Shown here piece by piece: positions 63,801 through 64,000 of a DNA stretch of 64,000 nucleotides. Origin of the DNA: Steromphala cineraria (Eukaryota; Mollusca; Gastropoda; Trochida; Trochidae); NCBI GenBank assembly GCA_916613615.1, contig OU744727.1, forward strand, positions 15,074,093 through 15,138,092. The letters are read 5' to 3'. The notes beneath the pieces are model-generated. The model ran no database searches. It saw only the letters and a program-made list of their open reading frames with translations, and had not been told where the DNA came from. Each line of letters begins with the position of its first letter. The stretch's first letter is position 1. A program made the translations under genes and the position numbers.

Positions 63801-63994
63801 TAGGAGCATGTGTCTGTGAGGAAGGGTTCGCATCCAGCGACTGTTCCCGAGACAAATCTGTTCCTCCTCGAGTGCTTGGAATGGACTGGGATGGGCACTG
63901 TGATGTAGCGACAGAAACATGCAACGAGACTGCACTCATTGGAGACTACTTTGACGAGTTTGGTCAAATAAGATGTCGATTGGTCCCTGTCACT
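36805..63994 (+). CDS. VWDE-like: VWDE-like secreted protein (D8C, Ig-like, VWD, EGF), 14 exons, continues past window
   Basis: Exons: 36,805-36,883; 38,117-38,326; 50,721-50,879; 52,726-52,976; 54,137-54,223; 55,867-56,202; 57,807-57,892; 58,085-58,151; 58,351-58,542; 61,852-62,027; 62,623-62,875; 63,014-63,169; 63,363-63,546; 63,804-63,994. All introns are GT/AG and phases match at each joint, giving 2,427 bp, 809 codons with no stop. Order: signal peptide (1-20 or so), D8C (about 28-149), Ig-like region (150-262), a Cys-poor beta region (263-374), VWD domain (about 390-548; [10 protein letters not shown] and GLCGTF), linker with an RRKR site (about 610), and a six-Cys EGF-like domain (about 734-760). 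This order matches von Willebrand factor D and EGF domain-containing protein, an extracellular protein. The C-terminal part, expected to hold more EGF repeats, is outside. The exact orthologue is not certain. Exon 5 could start 6 bp later. Confidence 0.85.
36884..38116 (+). other. Intron 1 of VWDE-like gene
   Basis: AT-rich, no coding signal. It holds a 36-bp tandem doublet at about 37,094-37,165 (unit GATCTGCAAACACATGGTTT plus 16 bp). Confidence 0.7.
38117..38326 (+). CDS. VWDE-like: Exon 2 of VWDE-like gene: first half of D8C
   Basis: 210 bp between ATTTAG and GTATTTGA, phase 1 both ends. Reads [19 protein letters not shown], then [13 protein letters not shown] and [13 protein letters not shown]. 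It has only two cysteines, against five in the matching exon of the minus-strand gene, so part of the usual disulphide set is missing. The repeat array starts about 15 bp after its donor site. Confidence 0.82.
38340..41210 (+). repeat. 2.8-kb higher-order tandem array (about 435-bp unit of three 145-bp monomers)
   Basis: It begins with a hairpin (CCCCCGAATCGGAGATTCCG plus GGGG, 38,343-38,366) and a CCGTCTGTCCGTTCGTCCG tract. Monomers start AACTTTAACCTTGG. Two monomer types (ending TGACCTTGACACAGCGAGC) alternate with a third type (GGCTATAGTTTCTATACTG, ending in CCGTCC units), giving a repeat of about 435 bp. CCGTCC blocks fall at about 38,538, 38,968, 39,264, 39,702, 40,137, 40,571 and 41,006; the 38,968-39,264 interval is one monomer short. 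There are 12 GACACAGCGAGC ends. The build (about 150-bp core monomers, ACGG-type microsatellite, unique flanks) recalls the pearl/Helentron-associated repeats of bivalves; that link is inference. Frames read through it on the minus strand are artefacts. Confidence 0.9.
41475..41990 (-). pseudogene. Tc1/mariner-type transposase relic (C-terminal part)
   Basis: The minus strand in shifting frames reads [18 protein letters not shown] (first catalytic D), [12 protein letters not shown], then [13 protein letters not shown] where DNARPHTAR is usual (second D now N or E), then [14 protein letters not shown] (last E) and [12 protein letters not shown]. It has stops and frame changes. It lies between the tandem array and the DIRS-like element in intron 2 of the VWDE-like gene. 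Confidence 0.8.
42273..43200 (-). pseudogene. DIRS-like tyrosine recombinase
   Basis: N-terminal core-binding domain: [20 protein letters not shown] and [19 protein letters not shown]. After a frame change: [16 protein letters not shown] and [11 protein letters not shown] (first catalytic Arg). After another: [15 protein letters not shown]. The last part reads [16 protein letters not shown] (H-x-x-R), [19 protein letters not shown] (the Trp position and catalytic Tyr), and ends at TAA at 42,273-42,275. The four catalytic positions R, H, R, Y are readable although the frame is broken at least twice. The enzyme would insert circular DNA copies without making target duplications. Confidence 0.85.
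43300..44790 (-). pseudogene. DIRS-like reverse transcriptase and RNase H
   Basis: The longest uninterrupted frame is 44,548-43,487 (353 codons). It reads [37 protein letters not shown] (motif A), [17 protein letters not shown] (motif C with both Asp), [20 protein letters not shown], then RNase [33 protein letters not shown] single CAA-to-TAA type stop at 43,487 follows, after which [10 protein letters not shown] and [13 protein letters not shown] continue. Upstream, 44,790-44,550 reads [20 protein letters not shown] and FKLANVEG, split by two stops. Catalytic residues look intact; the stops are what kill it. Confidence 0.88.
44791..45680 (-). pseudogene. DIRS-like Gag with zinc-finger region
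   Basis: 45,444-44,791 (217 codons) reads [39 protein letters not shown] and [20 protein letters not shown] then [15 protein letters not shown], a Cys/His cluster of the kind in DIRS Gag proteins (R.FN...C....C..H.C..C...GH). Upstream in another frame, 45,680-45,490 reads [20 protein letters not shown], a short coiled-coil-like start, with a frame change near 45,490 joining the two. Confidence 0.7.
45681..46200 (-). pseudogene. Gypsy-like reverse transcriptase, N-terminal half
   Basis: Reads [60 protein letters not shown] and [20 protein letters not shown] (motif A, with Asn where the catalytic Asp usually is), then MKYCGVV. The text then changes to DIRS-type Gag in the same open frame, making an accidental chimeric frame of 193 codons (46,058-45,477). 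Confidence 0.82.
46209..46960 (-). pseudogene. Gypsy-like retropepsin and connector
   Basis: About 46,905-46,690 reads [20 protein letters not shown], where DTGA is the aspartic protease active site, then [10 protein letters not shown] and FKLHALVV with two stops. 46,685-46,209 is open for 158 codons and starts [19 protein letters not shown], the usual C-terminal flank of such proteases, then a connector ending [14 protein letters not shown] before the RT. Confidence 0.8.
47050..47825 (-). pseudogene. Gypsy-like Gag
   Basis: About 47,825-47,690 reads [20 protein letters not shown] and [20 protein letters not shown]. After one stop, 47,671-47,288 reads [40 protein letters not shown] and [20 protein letters not shown], then [12 protein letters not shown]. 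The rest to about 47,130 is broken. A short C-x2-C motif ([10 protein letters not shown]) near 47,115 is the likely remnant of the nucleic-acid-binding knuckle. Confidence 0.75.
47826..49003. other. Intron DNA, nothing recognised
   Basis: Part of intron 2 of the VWDE-like gene. It may include the upstream region or LTR of the Gypsy-like element, but no TG...CA ended repeat pair could be shown. Confidence 0.4.
49004..50153 (-). pseudogene. 5'-truncated LINE with AACAG (GTTCT) tail
   Basis: 50,126-49,659 reads [38 protein letters not shown] and [14 protein letters not shown], the thumb and connector after LINE RT. A frame change near 49,665 leads to 49,668-49,207 with [19 protein letters not shown] and [17 protein letters not shown], again the C-x2-C...H knuckle. 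On the minus strand AATAAAG is followed by GTTCT units (49,030-49,004), the 3' tail. The RT catalytic half is missing. Confidence 0.8.
50154..50720. other. Intron DNA, nothing recognised
   Basis: A 90-codon plus frame at 50,174-50,446 has no known motif. The rest is AT-rich up to exon 3 of the VWDE-like gene. Confidence 0.4.
50721..50879 (+). CDS. VWDE-like: Exon 3 of VWDE-like gene: second half of D8C
   Basis: 159 bp between TTATAG and GTAAGC, phase 1 both ends. Reads [20 protein letters not shown], then [19 protein letters not shown] and HAAYCVG, the closing cysteines of D8C. It lies 12.4 kb from its partner exon, on the far side of several transposons. Confidence 0.8.
51201..51480. mobile_element. 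Foldback MITE with perfect 9-bp target duplication (Mutator-like candidate)
   Basis: Element at 51,210-51,471 (262 bp) with about 77-bp inverted ends starting CAGTCTAAGTAAACCTAG and ending CTAGGTTTACTTAGACTG. It is flanked by the same 9 bases, AGTAAATGT, at 51,201-51,209 and 51,472-51,480. A 9-bp duplication with long inverted ends points to Mutator-like elements. It has no coding capacity. It lies in intron 3 of the VWDE-like gene. Confidence 0.9.
51947..52524. mobile_element. Tc1/mariner-type MITE with perfect terminal inverted repeats
   Basis: Element at 51,949-52,522 (574 bp) begins CACTCAGGGGCAAAAGAAAC and ends in the exact reverse complement (GTTTCTTTTGCCCCTGAGTG). The match continues to about 27 bp (GATACCA) and TA lies on both sides (51,947-51,948 and 52,523-52,524). 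No transposase text is inside. The TA duplication fits the Tc1/mariner group. It lies in intron 3. Confidence 0.88.
52726..54223 (+). CDS. VWDE-like: Exons 4-5 of VWDE-like gene: Ig-like region
   Basis: Exon 4 (52,726-52,976) enters in phase 1 and leaves in phase 0. It reads [20 protein letters not shown] then [10 protein letters not shown] and [11 protein letters not shown], with the Cys and Trp of an Ig-like fold. Exon 5 (54,137-54,223; or from 54,143, as two AG sites lie 6 bp apart) gives [15 protein letters not shown] and [10 protein letters not shown], with the second Cys. VWDE proteins carry such a region after D8C. Confidence 0.75.
52977..55866 (+). other. Introns 4 and 5 of VWDE-like gene
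   Basis: Apart from exon 5 (54,137-54,223) no coding or repeat feature was recognised. Parts of 53,760-54,060 are C-rich but carry no readable exon in a fitting phase. Confidence 0.5.
55867..56202 (+). CDS. VWDE-like: Exon 6 of VWDE-like gene: beta region before VWD
   Basis: 336 bp, phase 0 both ends, bounded by TTTTTTCAG and GTATGT. Reads [20 protein letters not shown], then [20 protein letters not shown] and [11 protein letters not shown]. It corresponds to the stretch in VWDE that follows the Ig-like region. Confidence 0.78.
56680..57515 (-). pseudogene. Second Penelope-like relic: RT end plus GIY-YIG
   Basis: On the minus strand, with many stops and frame changes: FEQHALSTS (about 57,500), [20 protein letters not shown] (the RT box, with NNGD where a Tyr-x-Asp-Asp group is usual), [41 protein letters not shown] (about 57,070), then [11 protein letters not shown] and [20 protein letters not shown] (about 56,880-56,790), a GIY-YIG endonuclease motif with the YIG intact. 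It differs in sequence from the relic at 17,760 and belongs to another Penelope-like family. It lies in intron 6 of the VWDE-like gene. Confidence 0.78.
57807..58542 (+). CDS. VWDE-like: Exons 7-9 of VWDE-like gene: first part of VWD domain
   Basis: Exon 7 (57,807-57,892) ends at the VWD entry motif [14 protein letters not shown]. Exon 8 (58,085-58,151) reads [18 protein letters not shown]. Exon 9 (58,351-58,542) reads [20 protein letters not shown] and [15 protein letters not shown]. Phases run 0-2, 2-0, 0-0 and agree. The D in QDPH and the following TYDG are the usual calcium-site-side residues of VWD domains. Confidence 0.83.
58717..59078. mobile_element. TTAA-flanked MITE (piggyBac-like), copy 2
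   Basis: Starts TTAAAGGGGCAGTAGCACG and ends CGCGCTACTGGCCCTTTAA, giving about 19-bp inverted ends with TTAA at both sides. The right half matches 29,391-29,569 (CACCTTTAATTCATTTTGTG, GGAATCGCATGGCT, CTGACATC.CCTTATATT). It has no open frame and lies in intron 9. Confidence 0.78.
59640..60480. other. Compositionally distinct block, possible LINE/LTR remnant
   Basis: Richer in G and C than the flanking intron. On the minus strand 60,423-60,238 reads [40 protein letters not shown] and TPQELLA, faintly like the Zn-knuckle end of a jockey-type ORF1 protein. No other retroelement text was found, so the identity is open. Confidence 0.3.
61562..61705. repeat. Cluster of ACAAGTTATAACTTGT-type palindromes
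   Basis: Three successive units of about 30-40 bp each contain a copy or near copy of the 16-bp palindrome ACAAGTTATAACTTGT (near 61,583, 61,614 and 61,649), with half-sites on both flanks (CATGTACAAAACAACTGTAC; TAACTTGTACAACAAG). It lies 150-290 bp upstream of exon 10. Confidence 0.75.
61852..62027 (+). CDS. VWDE-like: Exon 10 of VWDE-like gene: end of VWD domain
   Basis: 176 bp, phase 0 to phase 2, between CTGCAG and GTAAGA. Reads [20 protein letters not shown], then [19 protein letters not shown], where GLCGTF is the conserved close of a VWD domain. Confidence 0.83.
62360..62615 (+). repeat. CCGT-headed repeat, single diverged unit
   Basis: GTCCGTCCGTTCGTTTCTC is followed by ACGCTAGCTCTTTGAAACTT, text shared with the array at 38,340-41,210 (AGCTAGCTCTTTGATACTTG). 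A second, related line (CAAGAGCTATTAGGCCTAGC, TCATTGAAATTTG) follows at 62,560. It lies just before exon 11. Confidence 0.6.
62623..63169 (+). CDS. VWDE-like: Exons 11-12 of VWDE-like gene: linker with RRKR site and Cys segment
   Basis: Exon 11 (62,623-62,875) reads [20 protein letters not shown] and later [15 protein letters not shown], with RRKR encoded at 62,822-62,833, a furin-type cleavage motif. Exon 12 (63,014-63,169) reads [18 protein letters not shown] and RQNCVLDIL. Its donor is TTG|GTTTGT, a weak but usable site. Joints are phase 2 and phase 0. Confidence 0.72.
63363..63994 (+). CDS. VWDE-like: Exons 13-14 of VWDE-like gene: EGF-like domain and beyond
   Basis: Exon 13 (63,363-63,546) ends in [15 protein letters not shown] and exon 14 (63,804-63,994) starts [14 protein letters not shown]. 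Together they give six cysteines of an EGF-like domain, joined in phase 1. Exon 14 goes on [20 protein letters not shown] and ends in phase 0 at CACT|GTAAGT, six bases before the window ends. Confidence 0.82.
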
Positions 63995-64000
63995 GTAAGT

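Overview
This is animal nuclear DNA, most likely from a mollusc. It is AT-rich, its genes have introns with GT/AG boundaries, and it contains no bacterial operons, ribosome binding sites or RNA genes. The transposon set (Polinton/Maverick-type integrase, Tc1-type transposases, Penelope-like elements with GIY-YIG, DIRS-like and Gypsy-like elements, APE-type LINEs), the CCGT/CTGT-rich repeats and the SINE-like ends with ACTC tails are typical of molluscs. The species cannot be named from the sequence alone.

Layout. 1-411 is the start of a Polinton-type integrase running off the left edge. 1,165-2,190 is a broken Tc1-type transposase. 3,713-7,882 is a perfect tandem duplication of a 2,085-bp non-coding unit. 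7.9-17.7 kb is AT-rich with no convincing gene, but it holds an old diverged internal duplication (about 13.0-14.6 kb against 15.6-17.0 kb). 17.76-23.97 kb holds a Penelope-like relic followed by an almost full-length but frameshifted LINE. 24-30.5 kb is intergenic DNA with repeat fragments.

Two host genes are read by joining exons with matching splice sites and phases. On the minus strand, 33,864 down to 30,656, a complete four-exon gene encodes a 205-aa secreted protein: signal peptide, one D8C domain (the uromodulin/OIT3/VWDE cysteine domain), a Pro/Thr/Ser stalk and a hydrophobic tail that suggests a GPI anchor. On the plus strand, 36,805 to 63,994 and beyond the window, a multi-exon gene encodes a VWDE-like protein (D8C, Ig-like region, VWD domain, EGF-like domain); the 14 exons seen give 809 continuous codons. 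The genes are head to head, about 2.9 kb apart, and split their D8C domain at the same place with a 210-bp first exon, so they look like related copies.

The large gene has a 12.4-kb intron 2 that cuts the D8C domain. It holds a 2.8-kb higher-order tandem array full of TGACCTTGA motifs, a Tc1 relic, a DIRS-like element fused to half of a Gypsy-like element, and a truncated LINE. Other introns carry a foldback element with a perfect 9-bp target duplication, a Tc1/mariner-type MITE with perfect inverted ends, a second Penelope relic, and a TTAA-flanked MITE whose relative lies at 29.2 kb. All transposon genes seen in full are broken; the integrase at the left edge is open as far as it is visible.
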